Shown here: one piece after another, positions 17,142 to 25,177 of the stretch | Numbering within the stretch: the first letter of the stretch is position 1 | Layout: each line of letters starts with the position of its first letter | Assembly: GCF_014534685.1 (NCBI RefSeq) | Contig: NZ_JACVVX010000013.1 | Coordinates: 1 to 52,919, forward strand | Direction: 5' to 3' | DNA length: 52,919 nt | Origin: Oryzicola mucosus | Lineage (GTDB): Bacteria; Pseudomonadota; Alphaproteobacteria; Rhizobiales; Rhizobiaceae | Notes under the pieces: model-generated | Seen by the model: only the letters and a program-made list of their open reading frames with translations | Databases searched by the model: none | What the model was told of the DNA's origin: nothing | Position numbers and translations under genes: made by a program

Positions 17142-18122
17142 ATGTGGCAGTATTTCCTGAAGCGCGTGTTCTGGTCGATCGTCACGATCTTTGTGATCAT
17201 CATCGTCAATTTCGTGCTGATTAAGCTCGTCCCCGGCGATCCGGTGCATGCCATGATCGGCGACTTTCCGGCGCCGCAAGACTACATCGATCAGCTGCGG
17301 CGCGATTTCGGCCTCGACCAGCCCCTTCATGTCCAGCTGTGGCTCTATCTGGGCAATCTGGCCCAAGGCAATTTCGGCTTTTCCTTTGCCAACCGGCAAC
17401 CGGTTCTCGACCTGATCCTGGGCCGCACCGTTAACACGCTGATCCTGATCCTGCCGGCAATCGTGTTTTCGGCAATCATCGGTATCGCACTGTCCCTGGC
17501 CGCAGCGTCACGCGGAGGTGGCTTCGACATCACTGTGTCGGCCATAACCCTGTTTGGCTACTCCATCCCTGTTTTCTGGCTCGGCCAGGTCCTTGTGCTG
17601 ATATTCGCCATCGTGCTGGGCGTCTTGCCGACGTCTGGAATGTATTCGCTGCGGGCGCCGCAGAGCGGGTTCGGAGCCTTCCTTGATCTACTGCGGCACA
17701 TGGTCCTGCCACTGGCCTGCATCATGGCTTTCAAGATCGCCGTATTTTCGCGCACGGCGCGCGCCAGCATTCTGGGCGTGCTGAACTCGGATTTCGTGAT
17801 GACCGCGCGCGCCAAGGGGCTTTCGCGCGGCTACACGCTGTGGCGCCACGTCCTCCCCAATGCGGTCATCCCGGTGATCGCCGTCTTCGGCTACCAGTTC
17901 GGCCATGCCCTGACGAGTTCGCTGCTGGTCGAGACTGTCTTCGCCTGGCCGGGCGTCGGACAGCTGTTCGTGACGGCGGTTGGCCAGCGCGACTTCCCTG
18001 TCCTGCAGGGCATCCTCCTGCTCTCCACCATTCTTGTCGTGGTCGCCAACGTCCTGGCCGACCTGCTCTACACCATCGTCGATCCCCGGATCCGCCGCAG
18101 CTTGGGAGCGCGTCATGCGTGA
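17142..18122 (+). CDS. ABC transporter permease, DppB-type
   Basis: A 326-residue inner-membrane permease of the dipeptide/oligopeptide transporter class, with six predicted membrane segments and the cytoplasmic EAA-like loop (TARAKGLSRGYTLWRHVLPNA). The N-terminus MWQYFLKRV and the early LVPGDP motif are typical of DppB/GsiC. The ATG at 17142 with AAGG upstream is preferred to one 12 codons earlier. It follows the binding protein by 123 bases and overlaps the next permease by eight bases, indicating coupled translation. It forms the channel heterodimer with the product of 18115-18942. Confidence 0.93.
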   Translation: MWQYFLKRVFWSIVTIFVIIIVNFVLIKLVPGDPVHAMIGDFPAPQDYIDQLRRDFGLDQPLHVQLWLYLGNLAQGNFGFSFANRQPVLDLILGRTVNTLILILPAIVFSAIIGIALSLAAASRGGGFDITVSAITLFGYSIPVFWLGQVLVLIFAIVLGVLPTSGMYSLRAPQSGFGAFLDLLRHMVLPLACIMAFKIAVFSRTARASILGVLNSDFVMTARAKGLSRGYTLWRHVLPNAVIPVIAVFGYQFGHALTSSLLVETVFAWPGVGQLFVTAVGQRDFPVLQGILLLSTILVVVANVLADLLYTIVDPRIRRSLGARHA

Positions 18123-18942
18123 GCTTTTTCAACGACTAGCCGGAAGCCCGGCAGGATTCATCGCGGGCGGCTTCATCTTACTGCTGATCGTGGTCACGAT
18201 CGTCGTGCCGCTGGTCCATAGCGTGAACCCGATGGCGATCAGCGGCAATGCGCTGTTCCCGCCTTCGGCCCAGCACCTCCTCGGCACGGACGAACTTGGC
18301 CGCGACGTGCTGCAACTCCTGATCCACGGCGTCCGCGTCTCGCTGTCGGTCGGGCTGCTGTCAGCGCTGGTCGCCTCGGTGCTTGGCGTGCTGATCGGTG
18401 CCTGGGCGGGGTATTTCGGCGGCAGGATCGACATGTTTCTCATGCGTGTCGCTGAAATATTCCAGGTTCTTCCCACCTTCGTGCTTGCCGCGGTGATTGT
18501 CGCGATGCTTGGGCCCGGCACCACCCGCGTGATTGCCGTCATCGCCATCCTGGCCTGGCCGCAGATAGCGCTGGTGATGCGAAGCGAAGTCTATCGCGTC
18601 AAACAGATCGATTTCGTCGATGCCGTGCGCTGTCTCGGCTACAGCGAGATCTACATCCTGATACGCGAGGTCGTGCCCAATGCACTGCGCCCCGTAGTGG
18701 CGCTGGGAACCCTGATTGTGGGCCAAGCCATCCTGATCGAGGCATCGCTCAGCTTCCTCGGCCTCAGCAGTCCCGATGTCATCAGCTGGGGCGGCATGCT
18801 CAACAGCGGCCAGCGCTATCTCTTCAACGCCTGGTGGCTGTCCGTACTGCCCGGTATCGCGATCTTCCTGACCGTGCTGGCCTTCAATTTCATCGGTGAC
18901 GCGCTGAACGCCGCACTCAACCCGAAGGACACTGGACGATGA
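18115..18942 (+). CDS. ABC transporter permease, DppC-type
   Basis: A 275-residue permease, the partner of DppB. It has an N-terminal membrane helix, the conserved HLLGTDELGRDV motif after it, several membrane segments and an EAA-like loop (DAVRCLGYSEIYILIREVVPNA). The ATG at 18115 overlaps the dppB stop by eight bases. Frames extending further upstream lie within dppB and are rejected. Its end overlaps the following ATPase start by four bases (ATGA). It completes the transmembrane pore of the importer. Confidence 0.93.
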   Translation: MRELFQRLAGSPAGFIAGGFILLLIVVTIVVPLVHSVNPMAISGNALFPPSAQHLLGTDELGRDVLQLLIHGVRVSLSVGLLSALVASVLGVLIGAWAGYFGGRIDMFLMRVAEIFQVLPTFVLAAVIVAMLGPGTTRVIAVIAILAWPQIALVMRSEVYRVKQIDFVDAVRCLGYSEIYILIREVVPNALRPVVALGTLIVGQAILIEASLSFLGLSSPDVISWGGMLNSGQRYLFNAWWLSVLPGIAIFLTVLAFNFIGDALNAALNPKDTGR

Positions 18943-19955
18943 CCAGCCCTCAAGCAAAGCCGCTTGTTGAGATCAGCGACCTGCACCTCTCCTATACCAT
19001 GCAGCGGGCGACCATACAGGCATCGCGGGGCGCTAGCCTCACGATCGCGCCCGGTGAGGCCGTTGGGCTCGTCGGCGAATCCGGCTCGGGAAAATCGACC
19101 CTTGCGCGCGCCCTCCTGGGATTGAACGACCCCAAAAGTACCCGGATCGATAGTGGATCCATCTTCGTGGACGGCACCGACGTGACGCGCTTCGGCGAGC
19201 GTGACTGGCGCGTGTTGCGCGGCTCCTCTCTCTCGATGGTGTTCCAGGACCCTCTCTCCTTCCTCAATCCGGTCATGCGTATCGACAGGCAGATCGTCGA
19301 GGCGATCCCCAAGTCGATGCGCGCCGAAGGGGTGTCGGAGCGCGTGGATGACTTGCTCAGGCTGGTAAAGCTGCCTCAGGCGGCACGGCGGTCCTATCCG
19401 CACGAGCTGTCGGGCGGCATGCGCCAGCGCGTGCTGCTGGCGATGGCTCTGGCAAGCAAGCCCAAGCTGCTGGTGGCCGACGAGCCGACGACCGCCCTCG
19501 ATGTGACGACGCAGGCCGAGATAATGGATCTGCTCGGCGAGTTGCGCCAGAGGCTGGGCATGGCAATGCTGCTGATCAGCCACGATCTGGGCCTGGTCTC
19601 TAAGGCCTGCGAGCGCATCTACGTCATGTATGCCGGACGCACGGTGGAGTGGGGCCCCGGTTCCAGCATCCTGAAAACCCCGGCCCATCCCTACACCAAG
19701 GGCCTGTTCGACTCTGCACGCGCCCTGCGCTTGCCCAATGGTCTGTTCGCGACCATCGGTGGCGACGTGCCCAATCTCGCTCACAAGATCGAAGGGTGCC
19801 CCTTCCGCATGCGCTGTCCTCTTGCCATGCCCAAATGCACGACGATGAGCCCAGCCACTCAGGTCCTGGGCCAGGACGGTCATTGGGTCAGATGCTGGGC
19901 AGCACAGGATAGCGGCATCGCTCCGGCCCAAGGAAACGACGTTAAAAATGCATAA
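18939..19955 (+). CDS. ABC transporter ATPase, DppD-type
   Basis: A 338-residue ATP-binding subunit. Walker A is GESGSGKST at about 46-54, the ABC signature LSGGMRQR is at 157-164 and Walker B LLVADEP at 177-183, with the D-loop TALD following. The C-terminal extension with a cysteine-rich CPFRMRCP segment is the oligopeptide/dipeptide transporter domain seen in DppD/OppD. Start and stop overlap both neighbours (4 bases with the permease, 8 bases with the second ATPase). It powers import at the cytoplasmic face of the membrane. Confidence 0.94.
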   Translation: MTSPQAKPLVEISDLHLSYTMQRATIQASRGASLTIAPGEAVGLVGESGSGKSTLARALLGLNDPKSTRIDSGSIFVDGTDVTRFGERDWRVLRGSSLSMVFQDPLSFLNPVMRIDRQIVEAIPKSMRAEGVSERVDDLLRLVKLPQAARRSYPHELSGGMRQRVLLAMALASKPKLLVADEPTTALDVTTQAEIMDLLGELRQRLGMAMLLISHDLGLVSKACERIYVMYAGRTVEWGPGSSILKTPAHPYTKGLFDSARALRLPNGLFATIGGDVPNLAHKIEGCPFRMRCPLAMPKCTTMSPATQVLGQDGHWVRCWAAQDSGIAPAQGNDVKNA

Positions 19956-20718
19956 TTCCGGCCCAATTTTATCCATCCAGAATGTCACCAAGCGGTTCCG
20001 CAACAATGCGGGCGACTGGTTTCACGCGGTCAACGATGTCAGCCTTTCCGTGGCGCAGGGCGAGATCGTCGCCCTCGTCGGCGAAAGCGGCTCCGGTAAG
20101 TCGACCCTCGGCCGGATCGCGCTGGGTCTCATCCGCCCCGACAGCGGCAGCGTCTGCCTTGATGGCCGTGACCTTGCGGGCCTAAGTCCAGCCGAATTGC
20201 GGGCCGCGCGCAGACGCATGCAACCGGTCTTCCAAGACCCGACCGCGTCGCTTAATCCGCGCAAGACGATCAGGGCCTTGCTGGCGCAGGCGTCGCATCC
20301 GGATGCAATTGAGCTTGAAGCATATGCCATCGGCTTGCTGGAAAGCGTAGGCCTGACGCCAGGCAGCGAATATCTGGCGCGCTTCCCGCATGAGTTGAGC
20401 GGCGGACAGCGGCAACGTGTTGCCGTTGCGCGGGCTTTGGCCATGCAACCGGCGCTTATCCTCGCCGACGAAGCCCTTTCGGGTGCCGACGTGTCGATCC
20501 GCGGACAGATTCTGAACCTGCTTCTGGATATCCGGCAGAAGCGAAACGTGGCCTATCTGATGATCACCCACGACATTTCCGTTGCCCGTGCCTTCGCCGA
20601 CCGGGTGGCCGTCATGATGCGCGGTCGCATTGTCGAACATGGACCGGCGGGGGAGGTGCTCACGAACCCCACGCATGACTATACGCGCTCCCTTCTCGCT
20701 GCCGTGCCAGAACTCTGA
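19948..20718 (+). CDS. ABC transporter ATPase, DppF-type (short)
   Basis: A 256-residue ATP-binding subunit, the second of the heterodimeric pair. Walker A GESGSGKST lies at about 45-53, the signature LSGGQRQR at 150-157 and Walker B ILADEA at 171-176. Two points are unusual. The protein lacks most of the C-terminal oligopeptide domain found in many DppF proteins. The D-loop reads SGAD rather than the common SALD. It overlaps the preceding ATPase gene by eight bases and is followed after two bases by the VOC gene. It is very likely functional, as all nucleotide-binding motifs are intact. Confidence 0.92.
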   Translation: MHNSGPILSIQNVTKRFRNNAGDWFHAVNDVSLSVAQGEIVALVGESGSGKSTLGRIALGLIRPDSGSVCLDGRDLAGLSPAELRAARRRMQPVFQDPTASLNPRKTIRALLAQASHPDAIELEAYAIGLLESVGLTPGSEYLARFPHELSGGQRQRVAVARALAMQPALILADEALSGADVSIRGQILNLLLDIRQKRNVAYLMITHDISVARAFADRVAVMMRGRIVEHGPAGEVLTNPTHDYTRSLLAAVPEL

Positions 20719-20720
20719 TC

Positions 20721-21527
20721 ATGGTTGTCCCCAGAATCGATCATCTGGTCCTCGGCGTCATCAACCTCGAGCAGGCGGAGTCGGATTTCCGTCACTGCGG
20801 CTTCGATGTGCTCGACCGAGGCGATGCCGCCGGCCCGATGCAGAACCGTCTCGTCCGGTTCGCAGACGGCAGCTTTCTCGAGCTTCTGGCCTTTTCCGGC
20901 GACAGCACGCACCGGTTTGCCCCGCGCTGGATGAAAGGTAGCGGCTGGATCGACTTCGCACTCAATGCCAGCGACTTCAGCCGGCAGACCGAAGCGCTGC
21001 GGTCGGAGACGGGGCGTGAACTGCCGCGGCGCTCGCTGAGCAAGCCTGCGCCCAATGTCGGCAAATCCTGGGAGCTCGACCTGATCGAACCCGGCGTCGG
21101 AGCATTCGACCCCGTCCTGCCGTTTCTCATCGAGGAGAAAACGCCTACCGAATGGCGTCTGCCGCCCTTAGGGGATGACATCCGCCAGCCGCACGGCATC
21201 AGCGCCGTGCGCGGCGTGACGTGTGTCACTGATGACCTGGAGCGCAGTAAGACCCTGATGTCAGCTGTGTTCGGAAGGCCTGCCGCCATTGCGTCGCGCC
21301 ATGGGGCAGGGACCATTGCCGTGCTGTTCGAAGAAGAGAAAATCTGGGTCGAGCTAGTCCAGCCGATCAACAGCGCCACTGCGATTGGCACCCACATCCA
21401 GAAATATGGTACCGGGCTGTACGAGGCCACTTTGCTCGGCAATGAGGCGATCGAGTCCCTGCCTGTAGCGGCCAGGCACCGCGCAAAGCTGCGCGTGTCG
21501 AGCGTGGATGGCTTTCCCTTCCATTAG
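20721..21527 (+). CDS. VOC-superfamily glyoxalase-like protein
   Basis: A 268-residue protein with two vicinal-oxygen-chelate-type repeats. The N-terminal half starts RIDHLVLGVINLEQA, typical of the glyoxalase-like domain family. The second half, from about residue 155, resembles another VOC module (RGVTCVTDDLERS). Such proteins can be metal-dependent lyases, isomerases, dioxygenases or binding proteins. It begins two bases after the ATPase stop, so it belongs to the transporter operon. This suggests it acts on the imported compound or a breakdown product. No specific activity can be assigned. Confidence 0.82.
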   Translation: MVVPRIDHLVLGVINLEQAESDFRHCGFDVLDRGDAAGPMQNRLVRFADGSFLELLAFSGDSTHRFAPRWMKGSGWIDFALNASDFSRQTEALRSETGRELPRRSLSKPAPNVGKSWELDLIEPGVGAFDPVLPFLIEEKTPTEWRLPPLGDDIRQPHGISAVRGVTCVTDDLERSKTLMSAVFGRPAAIASRHGAGTIAVLFEEEKIWVELVQPINSATAIGTHIQKYGTGLYEATLLGNEAIESLPVAARHRAKLRVSSVDGFPFH

Positions 21528-21560
21528 GCCCGAGGGCCCCCATCAGGAAGGTTGGATCTC

Positions 21561-21605
21561 AAAAGCAAAAAAAGTCGCGCGGTGCATAGAGGTTTGCCGC
21601 GCGAC
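21561..21605 (-). terminator. Rho-independent terminator of the short-chain dehydrogenase gene
   Basis: GTCGCGCGG at 21574-21582 is the exact reverse complement of CCGCGCGAC at 21597-21605, a 9-base GC-rich stem with a 14-base loop. On the minus strand it is followed by a run of T, read from the A-tract at 21561-21573. It lies about 50 bases past the stop codon of the minus-strand dehydrogenase. Confidence 0.8.
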
Positions 21606-21656
21606 GGTCAGAGCATCGGCGCTTAGACGCCGGATTACAATAGTATCGTCCGACTA

Positions 21657-22436
21657 TTAGTCCTCGCTGACCGGAACGGTCAGGTTGAGGCAATTGCGGC
21701 CGCCGTCGATATAGATCACCTGGCCGGTGACGTAAGACGCGTCGTCGCTGGCAAGGAATGAGATGACGCCCGCAACCTCTTCGGTCCGGCCCAGCCGCGC
21801 CATGGGAATGCGCGACAGCACACTCCGCCTTGCGGCGTCGTTCTGCAGTACGCTCCGCTGGCTCGCAGCGGTCAGGATGGTTCCCGGGCCTACTGCGTTG
21901 ACTCGCACGCCCTTGGGGGCGAGTGCGACGGCGTTGACCCGCGTCAGCTGGTTGATGCCCGCCTTGGTGACCCCGTAGGGCAACTGGTCGGGAATGACCA
22001 GGGCGGCCTGCATCGACGACATGTTGACGATCGAACCGGCGCCCTGTTTCACCATCCGCCGCGCCGCCTCCTGGGTGCCATAGAATGCACCCATGAGGTT
22101 CACGTTGAACAGGCGATGCATGTCCTCGTCATCAACCTCCAGCACGTCCTTCTTGAGGGAGTAGCCGGCATTATTGACCATGATGTGCAGATCGTCGCCA
22201 TGGGACTCTGCCAGCTCGATCGCCGCCACGATGTCGGCGCGGCTCGACACATCGCACCGTATCGCCGCCGCCTTGAACCCCTGTTCCACCAGGGACTGGG
22301 CCTCTTGTTCGGCCTTCTCGACATCCACATCCGCCAAGATGACGCTGGCGCCTTCATTGGCGAGCCGGACCGCGCAGGCCAGCCCTATGCCGTTCGCCGC
22401 ACCGGTAACGACGGCGGATTTTCCCCGATGCTTCAT
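21657..22436 (-). CDS. Short-chain dehydrogenase/reductase (SDR)
   Basis: A 259-residue classical SDR that oxidises or reduces an alcohol/carbonyl with NAD(P). The cofactor motif TGAANGIG is at residues 11-18, with NNAG at 88-91, the catalytic serine around 140-141, Tyr154 and Lys158 in YGVTK. The acidic residues after the second strand (ADVDVE) suggest NAD preference. It stands alone on the minus strand, converging on the VOC gene and ending in a good terminator. Upstream, divergently, lies a QuiC-like fragment, so it may once have belonged to a quinate- or polyol-related locus. The substrate is unknown. Confidence 0.9.
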   Translation of the reverse strand: MKHRGKSAVVTGAANGIGLACAVRLANEGASVILADVDVEKAEQEAQSLVEQGFKAAAIRCDVSSRADIVAAIELAESHGDDLHIMVNNAGYSLKKDVLEVDDEDMHRLFNVNLMGAFYGTQEAARRMVKQGAGSIVNMSSMQAALVIPDQLPYGVTKAGINQLTRVNAVALAPKGVRVNAVGPGTILTAASQRSVLQNDAARRSVLSRIPMARLGRTEEVAGVISFLASDDASYVTGQVIYIDGGRNCLNLTVPVSED

Positions 22437-22624
22437 GATGTAACCTCACATTTTCCGCGATGAATTTAGAAGCACTCCATGATGGAAACAAACAAATCAT
22501 GCCGCGCAGTCTTATCAGTGCTGCTAATGTGTTCGAGATTGCTATCGGTGCGATCCCGCGCATGTCCTGGTCGTGGCGGCTGGAGCCGGACATCGCGATC
22601 TCGACACCCACGATGCCGGATCGC

Positions 22625-22776
22625 ATCATCACGACGGGCGTGGAGTTCGTCGAGTTCGCGGCCAATGAAGCCGAGGCAGAGGAACTCGACGGTCTTCTGG
22701 CTACCATGGGCTTCGTGCAGATCGCGCGCCACCGCAACAAGGATGTGGTGCTCTACAGGCAGGGCGGCATCCCAGG
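22625..22776 (+). pseudogene. Fragment of a QuiC-like 3-dehydroshikimate dehydratase / HPPD-like VOC domain
   Basis: About 50 codons in one frame resemble the linker and start of the C-terminal HPPD-like VOC domain of bifunctional QuiC proteins: GVEFVEFAANEAEAEELDGL, then GF..IARHRNKDVVLYRQGGI. The similarity stops exactly where IS110-like sequence begins. No TIM-barrel dehydratase domain is visible upstream. It is read as a remnant left after insertion and deletion. The assignment rests on recall of the family pattern, not a search. Confidence 0.55.
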
Positions 22777-22880
22777 CCACCGAAGCTCGCCGCCGTGGCG
22801 CTCGCGAACAAGATCGCGCGCATCGCCTGGAAGCTGATGGTGAGCGGCGAAAGCTGCAGAGCGAATGCGCCACCCGGCCT
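22774..22880 (+). mobile_element. IS110-family transposase C-terminal remnant
   Basis: The plus frame reads RPPKLAAVALANKIARIAW followed by KLMVSGES, the conserved tail of IS110/IS116/IS902 transposases. Only about 35 codons are present, abutting the QuiC-like fragment on its left. The rest of the element is missing, so this is a scar. The stretch 22881-23287 that follows holds no recognisable gene, only the probable promoter region of the syrB-like gene. Confidence 0.65.
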
Positions 22881-23287
22881 GGCGCGCACCGCATGGAGAT
22901 TGGCCAAACACGGGGACATTACCGTGCTGAGCCGACACCGGATTTGCCAGGAAGTGAGTAGGTGGTGTGATCGATCCGAGACGCAAGACACTCCGTTGAT
23001 CCCATCGGCCATTGTCGGCCGTCATGATGTTAGGAACTTGCTTTGCGGAAACCATCTTGGCCCGCGGTCATGTGCGACCGCACGCGAAGGCGGGACATAT
23101 GATCGCAAGCGATCCGATCAAAAAGCTGCTCGATTATCTTGCGAGAAGGGGGCCGTCCACATATGGGATCAGATGCTAGCGGGCCTTGTAGCTTTCCTCC
23201 TCCAAGATCGCTCTGCCAGCTTAGCAATTATTTTCGATTTCAGCTTGTTGCTGAAACATTCAACGGATTTCCCAAGGTCTTCTCAAA

Positions 23288-23946
23288 TTGAAAAAGATCC
23301 AGCGCAGTTTTGCCATCGAATATAAATCCGGTCGGCGCAGAACCAATCTCAAGCCCAACTCGATCTGGGGTGATCTGGATATAAAGTCTGTTGCGCGGGC
23401 TTTAGGAGAGGAGGTGGCACCAGTCTCGTCTGCCAAAGGACAGGGCGGCAAGTCTGATGAGGAGTGTCTCCCCAGGAGACAGAACAAGGCTTGTCCTCAT
23501 TGACACTGCCTCAAAGTGCATCGACAACTGAAACAAAGACACAGGAGATAGGCATAGCTGACGAAAGCGATACGACGACCGATGCCGAAGCGCCGGTCGT
23601 GGTTGAAACGCCCATTGCGCCAAAGCAGCGTAGGCAGCGCGCCAAAAAAGCTGCTGCTGAGGCGGCGTCAGGTTCTGCCAATGCTCCGGCGGAACCGACC
23701 GTTGCCTCGAACTGGGACAATGGCACGCAGAAGAGAGGGCGCAAGGCGAAAGCGGTGGAAGCCCCGGCAAGTGCCAAACGTGCATATCAGAAGCGTGCTC
23801 CGAAGGCTGTACAGACGACGGCGGCCAGCGACGAGATTGCGGATCTTCTGCAGCTGGAGGAAGAAAACCAGAGACTGCGCAAGCAGCTCTCGGAGCAACT
23901 TCGCGCCGAAAATGCCGATCTTCGCAGGCGTCTAAAACTGGATTGA
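23288..23946 (+). pseudogene. SyrB-like regulator with a frameshift
   Basis: Two overlapping frames together make one SyrB-type protein of rhizobia. The first (TTG at 23288) encodes KKIQRSFAIEYKSGRRR and NSIWGDLDIKSVARAL, the usual N-terminus. The second (23464-23946) encodes an Ala/Lys-rich middle with KRGRKAK and the strongly conserved end DEIADLLQLEEENQRLRKQL, a short coiled coil, then RAENADLRRRLKLD. The switch lies near 23465-23500 and needs a single frameshift. SyrB represses the exopolysaccharide/nodulation regulator syrM in Sinorhizobium, and relatives are common beside mobile elements. The C-terminal half alone could still be made from the GTG at 23464. Otherwise this is a pseudogene or a sequencing error. 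Confidence 0.7.
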
Positions 23947-23952
23947 GACACC

Positions 23953-24198
23953 ATGCTGATCATCGATCAGCCGGAAGAAACTCGATCCCAAGTCGATTTC
24001 GACGAGCTTGTCAGCCTGTTCGTCGCGGCAAAAGCGAAGCGTCAGGTCAGTATCGTCACGCATAACGCCAATCTCCTGATCAACACGGATGCGGACCAGA
24101 TCATCGTTGCGTGTGCCGGTCCGCTTGGCCAATGTCCTTTGGCATTTAATGGTAAGAATGCCGCCGTTCCGCCGGGACCGGGAAAAATGTGGGGGTAA
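23953..24198 (+). pseudogene. C-terminal fragment of a P-loop ATPase
   Basis: The frame begins LIIDQPEE, a Walker B-like motif, and continues with DFDELVSLF, then QVSIVTHNANLLINTDADQI, resembling the end of AAA/ABC-type ATPases linked to DNA repair or restriction. The Walker A half is absent. After about residue 55 the sequence becomes non-homologous (PLGQCPLAFNGK...), pointing to a recombination junction near 24119. It starts only seven bases after the syrB-like stop. It is too short to function as an ATPase. Confidence 0.55.
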
Positions 24199-24241
24199 GA
24201 ACCTTCATGTAGTCGGGGCCTTTTCGGAAAGGACACTCGTG

Positions 24242-24600
24242 ATGGCTCAAGTGAGGATGAAGGTCTGGGGTGAGATTGTCGGCGCCGATGGCGTTCCGCA
24301 GCGTCGGGAGATCGCAATCGTCGACCGCATTATTGACGGAGTGCGCCTCGACAACTTCGCCCTCTCCCTGGCGGAGGCAAGGCGGTAAAGCGCCGTCTGC
24401 AGGAGGAACTGACACAGTTTCAGACATCCGGCAGCAGGATCGGAAATGTCAGGAATGCAACCGCCTTCGCAGAAGCGCTTCGCCAGCGTGGAAGGCCACA
24501 AGCTCATCGGTGTCTACTTTCAACCAGAAAGCCTGCGGTCAGGTCCATCCCGCCCGCTGTGCTGCCGGCAAGAGAAGCGCATCCGACAATGGGAGCACCA
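24242..24600 (+). mobile_element. Decayed transposase, possibly ISKra4-like
   Basis: The first frame (MAQVRMKVWGEIVGADG... to LDNFALSLAEA) resembles the N-terminus of ISKra4-type transposases. It is followed in a shifted frame by KRRLQEELTQFQTS. A zinc-ribbon-like RKCQECNRLRR then appears in yet another frame. At least two frameshifts and internal stops are present. The family call is tentative. Confidence 0.4.
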
Positions 24601-24636
24601 AGCGGTGCTTGATGCCATGGAGCAAAGACATATGGA

Positions 24637-24828
24637 ATGCCAGACGCAATGGCTATCCGCCGCTGTACCATCGAGCAAGTCTTCGGCACCACAAAAGGCA
24701 GGATGGGCGCCACCCACTTCCGAATGCGGGGCTCCAGGACGACGCCACCAAACCAACCTGGCATTCTGGCCTACGACATCAAGCGCGCCATCGCGGTTAC
24801 CGGCGTGCTGCGACCCTCAAAGCGATAG
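24637..24828 (+). mobile_element. IS1182-like transposase C-terminal remnant
   Basis: The frame contains RRCTIEQVFGTTKGRMGATH and then ILAYDIKRAIAVTGVLR, the conserved DDE-transposase ending (E..FG..K..MG.THF ... LAYN.KR). The middle part continues better in another frame, so it is frameshifted. The stretch 24829-25060 after it shows no gene. This fragment directly precedes the hipBA promoter. Confidence 0.6.
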
Positions 24829-25060
24829 CGGGTGAACGGCGCCAACACGCGCCATGGCAAACAACTGAGCGAACAACGCCGAGTTCTCACAAGGCCTCCG
24901 CGAATGATCCTGTCAGCATTCATGGCATCCTCAACAAGACTGGAAGGGCGGTCGTGCCTGGCAGGGTCTTCGAGCGGCCACATCCCCAATTCCTGAGATG
25001 GCACCGTTAGAACTGCTTCAAGCAGTGAGCACCAGGGTAGTCTTACGCTGTAGTCGTTCC

Positions 25061-25176
25061 ATCCCGATCGGTTCCATTTCGGTTCGCTGGCGCCGATAAT
25101 CATAAAATCATCCCGATCGGTTCTTTTGACTTCCCTTACTGCCATCCGATAATATAATCATCCCGATGGGGGTGAT
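25061..25176 (+). promoter_or_regulatory. hipBA operator region with three regularly spaced repeats
   Basis: The core ATCCCGATCGGTTC occurs at 25061-25074 and again at 25110-25123. A third, variant core ATCCCGATGGGG begins at 25160, so the copies are 49 and 50 bases apart. The second and third copies are both preceded by GATAATNATAAaATC-like AT-rich sequence. The third copy forms the imperfect dyad ATCATCCC-GATG-GGGGTGAT at 25157-25176, which covers the ribosome binding site of hipB. Binding there by HipB would block its own translation start and promoter. Confidence 0.65.
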
Positions 25177-25177
25177 T

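Noticed and set aside
18816-20006. 396-codon minus frame across the DppD gene
   Set aside because: It covers the sense ATPase with intact Walker motifs; the antisense product is low-complexity and His/Arg-rich.
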